This document shows, one piece after another, positions 17,783 through 26,231 of a stretch of DNA of 64,000 bases. The stretch is from SB25 sp029560875 (GTDB taxonomy: Bacteria; Bacteroidota; Bacteroidia; Bacteroidales; Tenuifilaceae), in assembly GCA_035388225.1 (NCBI GenBank), contig DAOOPM010000006.1:62001-126000 (forward strand), written 5' to 3'. Made by a program: the position numbers and the translations under genes. Position 1 is the first letter of the stretch. Every line of letters begins with the position of its first letter. The notes beneath the pieces were generated by a model. That model made no database searches. It had not been told where the DNA came from and was given only the letters and a program-made list of their open reading frames with translations.

Positions 17783-18304
17783 ATGACATTACCTCCAGGC
17801 AAATACACAGCCGAAGAAATATCGTGGTTTAGGTCGATTTTCGACTCACACTACGAGAGTATTCGGAGTTTTGCCTACTTCAAAACGGGTAGTGTAGATT
17901 TTGCCGATGATATTGTTCAGGAGGTTTTTCTGAAATTATGGAGTATGCGTGGAACGGTTCGTACCGAAACTGTCAAATCGTTGCTGTACACTATAGCAGG
18001 CAATATCATCAAAAATCACTATAAACATTTACAGGTAACATATAACTTTCAGCGCGATAATTCTGCTGAAAGTCCAAGCGAATCTGCCGATACAGAAGTT
18101 AGGATGGAGGAGCTTAACCAGCAACTTCAGCAAGCCCTAGCATCAATCCCCGAGGGGCCGCGTGAGGTATTCCTGATGAATAGGATAGAGGAATTGTCAT
18201 ATACGGAAATAGCTGATAGGCTTGGGTTAAGCGTTAAGGCAATTGAAAAACGAATGTCGGAGGCGCTTCGGGTGCTTCGAGAAAAATTTAATTACAAGAT
18301 ATGA
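17783..18304 (+). CDS. ECF-type RNA polymerase sigma factor (FecI-like)
   Basis: A 173-residue sigma-70 family factor with only regions 2 and 4. Region 2 (about 20-90) includes FADDIVQEVFLKLW, and region 4 (about 115-170) includes EGPREVFLMNRIEELSYTEI and the helix GLSVKAIEKRMSEALRVLR. It overlaps the downstream fecR by 4 bases (ATGA), indicating translational coupling with its anti-sigma factor. Together with the STN-TonB receptor it forms a cell-surface signalling cascade in which ligand binding outside releases the sigma factor inside. Its target promoters are probably its own cluster. Confidence 0.94.
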   Translation: MTLPPGKYTAEEISWFRSIFDSHYESIRSFAYFKTGSVDFADDIVQEVFLKLWSMRGTVRTETVKSLLYTIAGNIIKNHYKHLQVTYNFQRDNSAESPSESADTEVRMEELNQQLQQALASIPEGPREVFLMNRIEELSYTEIADRLGLSVKAIEKRMSEALRVLREKFNYKI

Positions 18305-19188
18305 CTCCAGACGAGAACTATAATGATGAAATGAGCAACCAAGAGTTGGAGCATATTCTTTCGGAAATGAAAGGAGTAAAAGTTCCTGCTTCGTCGCGTT
18401 CAAAGGAGGAGGCATGGAATTTACTAATGCAATCGGTGGTTGAGCAGGAGCATCAAGCTAAGGTGGTTAAAATTGTTAATACTAAGGTTTGGCTTGCTGT
18501 GGCTGCATCGGTTGTTGTTTTTATTGCTGTAGGATGGAGTTATGCTTGGTTTTCGAGTATCGAGAAAGTTGCCCCTAAAGGCTATGTTGTTGATGTGGTT
18601 TTACCCGATGGTTCTCAGGTTATGCTGAATGCCGATTCCAAAATTAAGTATCCAAAGTTCTATAACTTGGTGGGTAGGAAAATTAAAATTGAAGGCGAGG
18701 CATACTTTAAGGTTAAAAGCGGAGGAAAGTTTACTGTAACCGATTCTCAGAACAGAATTGTTGAGGTGTTGGGAACAGAGTTTAATGTAAAATCGCGAGA
18801 TAAAAATTTTCAGGTTGTTTGTTTTGAGGGAACAGTTAACGTTATTACACCAACCACCGAGCCTGTAAAGTTAACCAAAGGGCTTGGCGTTGATGTTGAA
18901 AATAATGGGTTGAAGTTTACTCAAACCCCAACGGATTCAATTGGTGCTCCAGCATGGACTATTGGTGAATTTTTCTTCCAAAACGCAAAACTTTCCGATG
19001 TTCTCGATGAGATTGAGCGCCAGTTCAATGTAACTATTAGTGTTGAAGGGTTTGATGCCAGTGAACGCATATATACAGGTTTTTTCCGCAATAATAACCT
19101 GAAGGACGCGTTGGATTTGGTTTCGCTACCTATGGGGATTGTGTATGAGATTAGTCCTGACTCCAGCAAAGTTTTCATTAAAAATTAG
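18301..19188 (+). CDS. FecR family anti-sigma factor
   Basis: A 295-residue inner-membrane anti-sigma regulator. A cytoplasmic N-terminal part (1-60) that should hold the sigma factor is followed by one membrane helix (about 63-83), a periplasmic FecR domain (VVLPDGSQVMLNADSKIKYP, GEAYFKV, VLGTEFNVKS) and a C-terminal DUF4974 domain (GEFFFQNAKLSDVLDEIERQ to the end), which resembles an STN fold and contacts the receptor. It overlaps the ECF sigma gene and precedes the STN-type TonB receptor, so all three are one signalling unit. Confidence 0.93.
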   Translation: MTPDENYNDEMSNQELEHILSEMKGVKVPASSRSKEEAWNLLMQSVVEQEHQAKVVKIVNTKVWLAVAASVVVFIAVGWSYAWFSSIEKVAPKGYVVDVVLPDGSQVMLNADSKIKYPKFYNLVGRKIKIEGEAYFKVKSGGKFTVTDSQNRIVEVLGTEFNVKSRDKNFQVVCFEGTVNVITPTTEPVKLTKGLGVDVENNGLKFTQTPTDSIGAPAWTIGEFFFQNAKLSDVLDEIERQFNVTISVEGFDASERIYTGFFRNNNLKDALDLVSLPMGIVYEISPDSSKVFIKN

Positions 19189-19247
19189 GGTAAAATCAAC
19201 CTTAGTTGTACTATTAATAAGGTACATTACTCCTTAATGCTATACTC

Positions 19248-21911
19248 TTGAAAAGGATTAAAGATTATAGATTGCAATATATATGTTGTTTTATGTTAGT
19301 GTTTCTCACTATCATAACCAATGACTTATTCGCTCAGGAGAGAATAACCGAAAAGTTCAATAACATTCCTTTATCAGCGGCGCTCGATTTAATAACAAAA
19401 AAGTACGGGGTAAAAATAGCTTTCGACAATGCTGTTGTTGAGGGAGTTTTTGTTAGTGCTAATATTAAGAAGGATTTGCCAGGGCAGGCAATAGAGAAAC
19501 TTCTCTCAAACACAGGTTTGGATGTTGTTAAAATTAACGATGTTTTTATACTTAAAAAAAAGGCGCTAATTGAACCTGTGGCTGAAAAGCCTAAGAACGT
19601 TGTGGGTATTGTTCGCGATAAAATATCGGGAGAAACTCTGCCTTATGCTAATGTTAAAGTTTTGGGGGCAAACATAGGTACATCAACAAACCCCGATGGT
19701 TTTTTTTCTATTCAAGAATCTGCGGAGGATTCAATGACCATTCGAGTTAGTTACATTGGCTTTGAGCCATTGGAAATGAAGGTTGCAAAGTTAGAATTTA
19801 ATTCATCGCCTGTAATTGTTGAACTTGATAGAAATTCTATAACGCTTCCTGATGTTAAGGTTGTAAAGGAGATGTCCGAATTTATATCGGTGGGGAGTCG
19901 ACCAAGTGAGTTTGTTTGGAACTCCCGAAAGGTTGGGCAAGTTTCGAGTTTATCGGGAATTGACATTGTTGCTCCTTTGCAGTTACTCCCAGGAGTAGAT
20001 GGTACCGTTGAGTCTTTATCGGGACTTACCGTAAGGCATTCGCCCTCGGACAAGAACTTATTTATTTACGATGGATTTACTATATACCATATCGACCATT
20101 TTTTTGGAGCATTTACTAGTTTTAACAGTAAGGCAATCAAAGATATCCGACTAATTAGAGGAGGGTTTGATTCTCGTTGGGGTGGGCGAGCCTCCTCGGT
20201 AGTTGAGGTTACTGGGAAAACAGGAAATGAGAACAGTTTTGTGGTTGATGCCGGAGGCGACCAACTTTCTGCCGATATTGCCATGGAAGGACCAATTGGA
20301 AAAAAAACAACATTTGTACTGGCTGCCCGCAGGTCGTTTACCGATTATTACCGTTCCGACCTCTACTACAATCTTTTTGAAAGTGCAAGCTCCGACTTGT
20401 TATCATCTAAATTAAATGTTGGAGCTTTTAATACTGACCCAAGTTTGCCAGAGTTTTACTATTACGACATAAATGCAAAAATTAACTTTAAACCCACACA
20501 AAAGGATAACATATCGATAAGTGGATATCGGGGAACAGACGATTTAAACTACAAGCAACTAGAGACCAATCCTTACATAGAGGAGGATTCCTACTGGGGA
20601 AACCAAGGTGTTGGTGTACGTTGGGCTCGACAATGGAGTCCGAATTTCTATCATAATTTAACCATAGGTGCTTCTGATTATAACCTTTTTTACTACCATA
20701 ACGATAGTACGCTTCGCAAAAGGCAATATTCAACTTTGCGCGACACTATTTTGAAGGATTACAAAATTGACAATGGTTTGTCGGATATATCCATTAATTT
20801 ATCGGGACACCTAAAGTTAGGACAGTACAATACGCTTGAAGGTGGATTTCACGGAAATATGGTTGATATTGATTCCTATGAGTCCTATGTGCAAGCAACC
20901 AATGGAAGTAAAGCAATTGATACTGTTAGAACAACTAATTTTTACTCCGAGACTTTTACGGGATGGATTCAGAATACAATTTCCATTGATAATCTTAAAG
21001 CGTTTACCTTTGGTTTTCGTGCTAGTCACCATAATCTTACATCGAATTTTTATTTTGAACCAAGGTTTCAGTTGATGATTAATCCTTCGGAGAAGTTAAC
21101 GCTTAAATTTGCTGCAGGGCAGTATAATCAGTATGTAAATAGGGTTCTTCAGTTTGGGTCTAGCTATAAAAACATTTGGACAGCTTCGGATGGCGACCGC
21201 TTCCCAGTTGTTAAATCCAAACATTTTATTGCTGGGTTTAGCTGGAAAGGTGGCAATGGGCTTATTCTTGATTTGGAGGGCTATGCAAAGAAAACTGATG
21301 GTATATCGTATTTGCAAAGTTCGGTTCGAAGGACCAGTGGGAATAAGGTAACAATGGTTTCAAAACTTTATACTGTTGATACGCGTGCGTTTGGGGTTGA
21401 TATACTTGTAAAGAAAAGCTGGAGCGATGCTGAGTTTTGGATTGCGTACTCGCTGAGTAAAACCTTTAACCAGTCCGACAACTTAAATGGAGGCGACGAA
21501 TACAGTTCCCTCGACGACCACCTGCATGAACTAAAATTAGTTGGTGTTTACAGTGTTGGCCGATGGCGATTTACTGCTAATTGGATTTACGGCTCACCCA
21601 AACCGTGGGATGAGTTAACACTTAGTTCTACATTGCAAATTTCGCCAGATTACGAAAAAAACTCATCGCGTTTAGTTCCATACCACAGGCTCGATGCAGG
21701 AATAACCTATACTCAAAAGATTTTGCAATCCGAATTGCAAATAGGTGTAAAAGGTTTCAACATCTATAATAGGAATAACCTCCTATCTAAGCCATACTCG
21801 CTGTCCGACACACCTATTCAAGACTATTTGCAGGGCGACCCTGTTATTGTTTTTACAGATTACTACGGACTGGGCTTTACACCTACACTTTTCTTCAACC
21901 TGAAGTTTTAA
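19248..21911 (+). CDS. TonB-dependent outer-membrane receptor with STN signalling domain
   Basis: An 887-residue outer-membrane transporter-transducer. A signal peptide (1-30) is followed by an STN domain (about 33-105, FNNIPLSAALDLITKKYGVK), a carboxypeptidase-regulatory-like beta-sandwich (about 116-205, VVGIVRDKISGETLPYANVK), a TonB plug (about 215-330, LLPGVDGTVESLSGL) and a beta-barrel to the C-terminus, which ends in FFNLKF as outer-membrane barrels do. The STN domain marks it as a regulator of the FecR/sigma pair upstream. The start is TTG at 19248. The substrate is unknown, and no SusD-type partner follows. Confidence 0.9.
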   Translation: MKRIKDYRLQYICCFMLVFLTIITNDLFAQERITEKFNNIPLSAALDLITKKYGVKIAFDNAVVEGVFVSANIKKDLPGQAIEKLLSNTGLDVVKINDVFILKKKALIEPVAEKPKNVVGIVRDKISGETLPYANVKVLGANIGTSTNPDGFFSIQESAEDSMTIRVSYIGFEPLEMKVAKLEFNSSPVIVELDRNSITLPDVKVVKEMSEFISVGSRPSEFVWNSRKVGQVSSLSGIDIVAPLQLLPGVDGTVESLSGLTVRHSPSDKNLFIYDGFTIYHIDHFFGAFTSFNSKAIKDIRLIRGGFDSRWGGRASSVVEVTGKTGNENSFVVDAGGDQLSADIAMEGPIGKKTTFVLAARRSFTDYYRSDLYYNLFESASSDLLSSKLNVGAFNTDPSLPEFYYYDINAKINFKPTQKDNISISGYRGTDDLNYKQLETNPYIEEDSYWGNQGVGVRWARQWSPNFYHNLTIGASDYNLFYYHNDSTLRKRQYSTLRDTILKDYKIDNGLSDISINLSGHLKLGQYNTLEGGFHGNMVDIDSYESYVQATNGSKAIDTVRTTNFYSETFTGWIQNTISIDNLKAFTFGFRASHHNLTSNFYFEPRFQLMINPSEKLTLKFAAGQYNQYVNRVLQFGSSYKNIWTASDGDRFPVVKSKHFIAGFSWKGGNGLILDLEGYAKKTDGISYLQSSVRRTSGNKVTMVSKLYTVDTRAFGVDILVKKSWSDAEFWIAYSLSKTFNQSDNLNGGDEYSSLDDHLHELKLVGVYSVGRWRFTANWIYGSPKPWDELTLSSTLQISPDYEKNSSRLVPYHRLDAGITYTQKILQSELQIGVKGFNIYNRNNLLSKPYSLSDTPIQDYLQGDPVIVFTDYYGLGFTPTLFFNLKF

Positions 21912-22062
21912 AAACTCTTTCCAGCGTAAATTATTGTTGATTTAATCGATTCTGTCGTCGGCTTTTTCTATCTCTATCATCCTGTCAACTATTTTTTTAA
22001 AAAAATAATTTTTTGGTAGGGTGTTTTAGATAGGTGTTGTATTAATAGTAAAGCAAATCAAA

Positions 22063-22938
22063 ATGCGTAGGGAAAATCAAAATATAGATAATCGAAACAG
22101 GCTTACTCCCGAGGCTTTTGAACTTGAAATGGGCACATTAAGAGTTCCTGATGGTAAATCGAAGGAACAAATTTGGCAAGCGGTCTTTGAAAAAATAAAT
22201 AGCGAGAAACAGGTTCAAATAATACCCTTAGTATCAACCTTTTTAAGAATTGCAGCATCTATTCTACTTGTTTTAGGCATTTCGTTGTTGGTATTCCTTT
22301 TTGCTATGGGAAACGTTACAGTAATTGTTCCACGCGGGAATCAAGTAGTACACTTTCTCCCCGATAGTAGTGAGGTCATTATTAATGCGGAATCGGAGTT
22401 GTCGTATAATAGAAATAGATGGTTTTTGAACCGAAACGTTAACCTAAGCGGCGAGGCAATGTTTAGGGTAATAAAAGGAAGTAGGTTTCAGGTAGAAACG
22501 TCTTCGGCTAAAACCTCCGTGCTAGGAACAGTTTTCAATGTTTATGCCCGAAAAGGGATTACCGCCGTAAACTGTATTGAGGGTAGGGTTAAGGTGGTTT
22601 CCAACAAAAGCAAGCAGGAGGTTATTCTTAACATGGGCGATGAAACTAAAACAAAAGGAGGAGAAATGGAGCGGTCAATAAAAGTAAACTATAGCAACCA
22701 GCGGGTTGCTTGGACTCAGGGCGATTTTTACTTCAGCAATACACCTATTAATAATGTTATTGAAGAGCTAGAGCGCCAGTTTGATGTGGACATATTTATT
22801 GATGGTGACACAAACCGATTCTACACGGGCTATTTCAGCAATAACAATTTAAACAACGCATTAGAATTGGTTTGCTTGCCAATGAATTTAAACTGGCAAG
22901 TTAACGGGAATATGATAATCCTTAAGGAAAATAGATAA
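22063..22938 (+). CDS. Second FecR family anti-sigma-like protein
   Basis: A 291-residue FecR homologue with the same layout as the one at 18301: cytoplasmic N-terminus, one membrane helix (about 63-86), a FecR domain (VTVIVPRGNQVVHFLPDSSE, GEAMFRVIKG, VLGTVFNVYA) and a C-terminal DUF4974 domain (GDFYFSNTPINNVIEELERQ). The last 75 residues are clearly similar to the first FecR. No sigma gene lies beside it. It may bind the same sigma factor, another one elsewhere, or have lost that role. It follows the TonB receptor by 151 bases and precedes a lipoprotein gene by 40. Confidence 0.9.
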   Translation: MRRENQNIDNRNRLTPEAFELEMGTLRVPDGKSKEQIWQAVFEKINSEKQVQIIPLVSTFLRIAASILLVLGISLLVFLFAMGNVTVIVPRGNQVVHFLPDSSEVIINAESELSYNRNRWFLNRNVNLSGEAMFRVIKGSRFQVETSSAKTSVLGTVFNVYARKGITAVNCIEGRVKVVSNKSKQEVILNMGDETKTKGGEMERSIKVNYSNQRVAWTQGDFYFSNTPINNVIEELERQFDVDIFIDGDTNRFYTGYFSNNNLNNALELVCLPMNLNWQVNGNMIILKENR

Positions 22939-22978
22939 GTATCAGTTTAATAAAATGTTTAACTTAAATCTTACAGCT

Positions 22979-23809
22979 ATGAAACGTACAAGTTTAATTT
23001 TTGCAACAAGCCTAATGTTAATGGCAACTATCAGTTTAACTTCTTGTCAAAAGGACGAAGAAACAGACCCTATTGTAAGTACAATGCAGCAGGACGATGA
23101 GGCAACCGCTTACTATGATGATGTATTAACCGAAGTTGACGAATTAACAATGAAATCAGATGACGCAAAGTCGATGGATTACGCAGTGCTTAACACTGAG
23201 GGACAGGGTACCCGTACTCGTAAAACATCTTGGGATGGCGACTGGAGGGTTGATACTATTACATACTCCAATTTTGTTAATGGAAATGCACGGTTCGAAA
23301 AGGTAAAGAATGGCCAAATTGTTATTAGAACGCTTGGAAATCCTTTAGCGGAAAGTTTTGAACGTAATGTAACCTTTGTTAATTTCACAATTAATGGCAA
23401 TTTGATTGAAGGTGAAAAGAATATTACCAAAACCGCAAATTATACCTATACTATTACCTTGCAGGATGGTAAAATAACTTTTACAGATGGTACTACCTAT
23501 ACCAGAACATTCACAAGGACTCGTACTTGGGTTGCAGGTTTTGATACCCCTTACTATATCTGGGACGATATTCATACCGTTGAGGGAACTGCAACTGGAA
23601 TTAACAGGAATGGATATGCCTATACGCATCAAATTACTAATGCTTTAATGATTAAACTGAGCTGCCGCTGGATTGTTGAGGGTACAATTGAATTAACCGT
23701 AGGCGATAAATCTGCAACATTTGATTATGGTAACGGCGAGTGCGATAATATTGCTACTGTTACAGTAAATGGAAAAACCTACGAAGTAAAGTTAAGGGGT
23801 GGAAAGTAG
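22979..23809 (+). CDS. Lipoprotein of unknown function in the TonB-receptor cluster
   Basis: A 276-residue lipoprotein with a signal peptide ending in LTSC (Cys at about 23), so lipid-anchored, probably at the outer membrane. The mature part is Thr-, Asn- and Tyr-rich and predicted beta, with no family I recognise. The start is ATG at 22979, which gives a clean signal peptide; an upstream ATG at 22955 adds 8 poorly fitting residues. It closes the sigma/FecR/receptor/FecR group and could be a surface partner of the receptor. A terminator follows. Confidence 0.75.
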   Translation: MKRTSLIFATSLMLMATISLTSCQKDEETDPIVSTMQQDDEATAYYDDVLTEVDELTMKSDDAKSMDYAVLNTEGQGTRTRKTSWDGDWRVDTITYSNFVNGNARFEKVKNGQIVIRTLGNPLAESFERNVTFVNFTINGNLIEGEKNITKTANYTYTITLQDGKITFTDGTTYTRTFTRTRTWVAGFDTPYYIWDDIHTVEGTATGINRNGYAYTHQITNALMIKLSCRWIVEGTIELTVGDKSATFDYGNGECDNIATVTVNGKTYEVKLRGGK

Positions 23810-23833
23810 TTATTTAATTGGGTGTATTAAATT

Positions 23834-23860
23834 AAGAGGTACGTTAGTGCCTCTTTTTTT
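23834..23860 (+). terminator. Terminator after the lipoprotein gene
   Basis: Stem AAGAGGTAC (23834-23842) / GTGCCTCTT (23847-23855), with one T-G pair, loop GTTA and a T-run. Confidence 0.8.
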
Positions 23861-23914
23861 ATATAGATTGATAAAAAACAACAAAAATTTATATGTAGAT
23901 ATATTAATATGTAT

Positions 23915-23922
23915 TATTTTTG
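23915..23922 (+). promoter_or_regulatory. -7 element of the small ferredoxin gene
   Basis: TATTTTTG fits TAnnTTTG, 29 bases before the ATG. No obvious -33 TTG. Confidence 0.4.
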
Positions 23923-23951
23923 CAGTATCAAATTAATACTAAACGAACAAT

Positions 23952-24149
23952 ATGCATACTATCATTGTTGAAGAATCAAAATGTCCTCAGAATCATCCAT
24001 GCCCAGTTGTTCGCTATTGCCCAACAGGGGCAATAAAGCAGAAAAGTTGGAATTCTGCTCCAGAGATTGATAAGGAAAACTGCTTGAACTGCGGACGTTG
24101 TGTGAATTTTTGTGGTTATGGTGCCTTTCAGTATAAGGCCAATGATTAA
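23952..24149 (+). CDS. Small 4Fe-4S ferredoxin-like protein with an irregular first cluster motif
   Basis: A 65-residue cytoplasmic protein with seven cysteines: Cys11, 17 and 23 (the last in CPTGAI) and Cys44, 47, 50 and 54 (ENCLNCGRCVNFCG). The second half is a normal CX2CX2CX3C cluster motif, though the final CP is CG. The first half has CX5CX5CP rather than CX2CX2CX3CP, so a second cluster may be incomplete or differently bound. It probably carries electrons for an unknown partner. A terminator separates it from the thioredoxin gene downstream. Confidence 0.85.
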   Translation: MHTIIVEESKCPQNHPCPVVRYCPTGAIKQKSWNSAPEIDKENCLNCGRCVNFCGYGAFQYKAND

Positions 24150-24174
24150 ATGTAACGAATAACGTTTCTGGGTT

Positions 24175-24215
24175 ATCACCGTGTCATTGGCTATATTTGT
24201 GGCACGGTGATTTTT
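24175..24215 (+). terminator. Terminator after the ferredoxin gene
   Basis: Inverted repeat ATCACCGTG (24175-24183) / CACGGTGAT (24203-24211), a long 19-base loop, then a short T-run. The loop contains a TATATTTG sequence resembling a promoter -7 element. Confidence 0.55.
24192..24199 (+). promoter_or_regulatory. Possible -7 element of the thioredoxin gene, inside a terminator loop
   Basis: TATATTTG fits TAnnTTTG, 43 bases before the thioredoxin ATG. No good -33 element. Confidence 0.35.
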
Positions 24216-24242
24216 AAAAAAGACTAACGAAAAAACAAGAAT

Positions 24243-24761
24243 ATGAAAAAACTAATTGTAACTCTTCCGATTTTTTTACTTATGGTGATATCGTTGGAGG
24301 CTTGTAATGGCAATAGTTCCGCTAAAGGTAAGCCCGAAGGAGAACCTGTTGTTGCAAAGGTTGAGTCATCAGCTCCAAATGGAGTTGCCATGAGCATAAC
24401 TCGCGAGCAGTTCTTAACTAAAATAATGGATTACACTAAGGGTGGTGATAATATGAAGTATTTGGGCGATAAGCCCGCAATTGTTGATTTTTGGGCAGCA
24501 TGGTGCGGTCCTTGCAGAATTGCTTCTCCAATTTTGGATGAGCTCGCTAAAGAGTATGCTGGTAAAATTTACGTTTATAAAGTTGACACTCAGAAAGAGC
24601 AACAAATTTCGTCTGAAATAGGGATTCAAAGTATTCCAACATTTTTGTTCTTTCCTATGGAGGGTAAGCCTTTTATAACATCAGGAATTGCCCGCACACC
24701 AGAGGAAACAAAGAAAATGTTTAAGGAGATAATTGATAATCAGTTATTAAAGTCAAGATAA
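24243..24761 (+). CDS. Thioredoxin-fold lipoprotein
   Basis: A 172-residue exported thioredoxin. The signal peptide ends in LEAC, making Cys21 the likely lipid-anchored residue, followed by a linker (to about 50) and a thioredoxin domain (about 52-168) with the active site WCGPC (Cys88, Cys91) and the cis-proline loop GIQSIPTFLFF. It should act as a thiol oxidoreductase in the periplasm or at the membrane, reducing or shuffling disulfides. Its CGPC centre is that of classic thioredoxins rather than of TlpA/ResA cytochrome-maturation types. It sits alone between two terminators. Confidence 0.92.
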   Translation: MKKLIVTLPIFLLMVISLEACNGNSSAKGKPEGEPVVAKVESSAPNGVAMSITREQFLTKIMDYTKGGDNMKYLGDKPAIVDFWAAWCGPCRIASPILDELAKEYAGKIYVYKVDTQKEQQISSEIGIQSIPTFLFFPMEGKPFITSGIARTPEETKKMFKEIIDNQLLKSR

Positions 24762-24845
24762 TACATTGATTGTCAGGTGTATGAATTAATATCAATCCGT
24801 CATAATTGATTATTAAATGTTGATTCGTTTGCTCGTTTCAACAGA

Positions 24846-24873
24846 AAATTCCGAGTTTTCGCTCGGAATTTTT
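24846..24873. terminator. Bidirectional terminator between thioredoxin and mqnC
   Basis: Stem AAATTCCGAG (24846-24855) / CTCGGAATTT (24862-24871), loop TTTTCG, between convergent genes. Confidence 0.85.
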
Positions 24874-24893
24874 ATTTATTGCACTATCTATTT

Positions 24894-26033
24894 CTAATGT
24901 TTCTTAAGTTCATCTAAGGTGTATATCTTGCTGAATTCGCAGTCTGGAAGCACAATGTACTCGTAGCGTTGATTGCGAAGTTGAGGTTCAAACCCAGCAT
25001 CAACTATGGATTTTTGAATGCCGTATGCGTCCATTTTATTTTTCGCCCCTGCCGATGAAACTACGTTTTCCTCAATCATAATTGAGCCAAAATCGTTGGC
25101 GCCAGCATGCAGGCATACCTGAGCTGTATCTATACCAACCGTTAACCAGGATGCTTGAATATTTTTGATATTATTGAGCATAATTCGGCAAATGGCTATG
25201 GTGCGAATGTACTCCTCGGCCGAAACTTTACTGATAACACCCTCGCCTTCAAGTTTTGTCCCCTTATCCTGGAATGTCCAAACTATAAAGTTTAGAAACC
25301 CAGGAACATCGTCAGGTTTGCGTGCCTGAAGTTCTCGAAGTTTAATTAAGTGTTCCAGACGCTCTTCGAAGGTCTCAATATGGCCTATCATCATTGTGGC
25401 CGATGTAATCATACCCAATTTATGCGCCTCGTGCATAACATCTAACCAAGCTTGGCTATCGGGTTTGCCAGGTGATATGGATTTACGGACTCTATCTACC
25501 AAAATTTCAGCACCAGCGCCGGGTAAGCTATCAAGGCCAGCCTCAATAAGCGCTTCCAGAACATCGCCGTAACTCATTCGCTCCTTTTTGGTAATGAATG
25601 CCACTTCGGGAGGTCCAAGTGCGTGTAATTTAATATTTGGAAACTCGCCTTTTAACTCGTTAAAAAGGTTACAGTAGTATTCTAGCCCAAGTTTTGGATG
25701 CATGCCTCCCTGCAATAGCAGCTGGTCGCCGCCGTATCGTTCCAACTCTTCAATCTTTATGCGGTACTCGTCGATTGAAGTTATGAATGCATTGTCGGAG
25801 CTGATTTTGCAATGAAAATTGCAAAATTTACAACCCGAAACGCATACATTGGTAATATTCACATTTCTGTCAATCTGCCAAGTTACCTTATTTGAGGGGA
25901 TGTGTTTTTTACGGAGTTCTCCCCCTATAAAAATCAAATCTTGTGTTGGTGCATTTTTGTAAAGAAACAATCCTTCATCCAGCGATAGTGACTCAAGATT
26001 TAATGCCTTTGTGTATAGTTGATTTAAATTCAT
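24894..26033 (-). CDS. mqnC: Cyclic dehypoxanthine futalosine synthase MqnC
   Basis: A 379-residue radical SAM enzyme of the futalosine route to menaquinone; it cyclises dehypoxanthine futalosine. The cluster motif is CVSGCKFC (Cys64, 68, 71), followed by QLLLQGGMHP, LPGAGAEILVDRVR, TATMMIGHIET-like SATMMIGHIET and IMIEENVVSSAGA, which together fit MqnC better than its relative MqnE. ATG at 26033 is chosen over 26063: a TACTTTTG -7 element lies within the longer version at 26052-26059. No other futalosine gene is in the window. Confidence 0.92.
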   Translation of the reverse strand: MNLNQLYTKALNLESLSLDEGLFLYKNAPTQDLIFIGGELRKKHIPSNKVTWQIDRNVNITNVCVSGCKFCNFHCKISSDNAFITSIDEYRIKIEELERYGGDQLLLQGGMHPKLGLEYYCNLFNELKGEFPNIKLHALGPPEVAFITKKERMSYGDVLEALIEAGLDSLPGAGAEILVDRVRKSISPGKPDSQAWLDVMHEAHKLGMITSATMMIGHIETFEERLEHLIKLRELQARKPDDVPGFLNFIVWTFQDKGTKLEGEGVISKVSAEEYIRTIAICRIMLNNIKNIQASWLTVGIDTAQVCLHAGANDFGSIMIEENVVSSAGAKNKMDAYGIQKSIVDAGFEPQLRNQRYEYIVLPDCEFSKIYTLDELKKH

Positions 26034-26051
26034 GAAATACTTTTTACTCAG

Positions 26052-26059
26052 CAAAAGTA
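26052..26059 (-). promoter_or_regulatory. -7 element of mqnC
   Basis: Plus-strand CAAAAGTA reads TACTTTTG, 19 bases before the chosen ATG. It argues against the longer start. Confidence 0.45.
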
Positions 26060-26110
26060 TCAAATATTTATTAGTACCTGTTGTTCGTTTTCGACTTAAA
26101 GTAATTTAAA

Positions 26111-26151
26111 TAAGTTGATACTCTCTGTTAAAACAGATAGAATTCAACTTA
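26111..26151. repeat. Imperfect inverted repeat in the mqnC / metallopeptidase gap
   Basis: Outer arms TAAGTTGA (26111-26118) and TCAACTTA (26144-26151), inner arms TCTGTT (26124-26129) and AACAGA (26132-26137), with an unpaired internal loop. A small perfect palindrome GTATCAGATAC follows at 26158-26168. There is no T-run, so it is not a standard terminator. Confidence 0.45.
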
Positions 26152-26231
26152 GTTCAGGTATCAGATACTTTTGGATTGGCAATTAGCAGAATGATTAGAA
26201 CCAAAAGCCTTAGTAAATACTTAAGGGTGCT

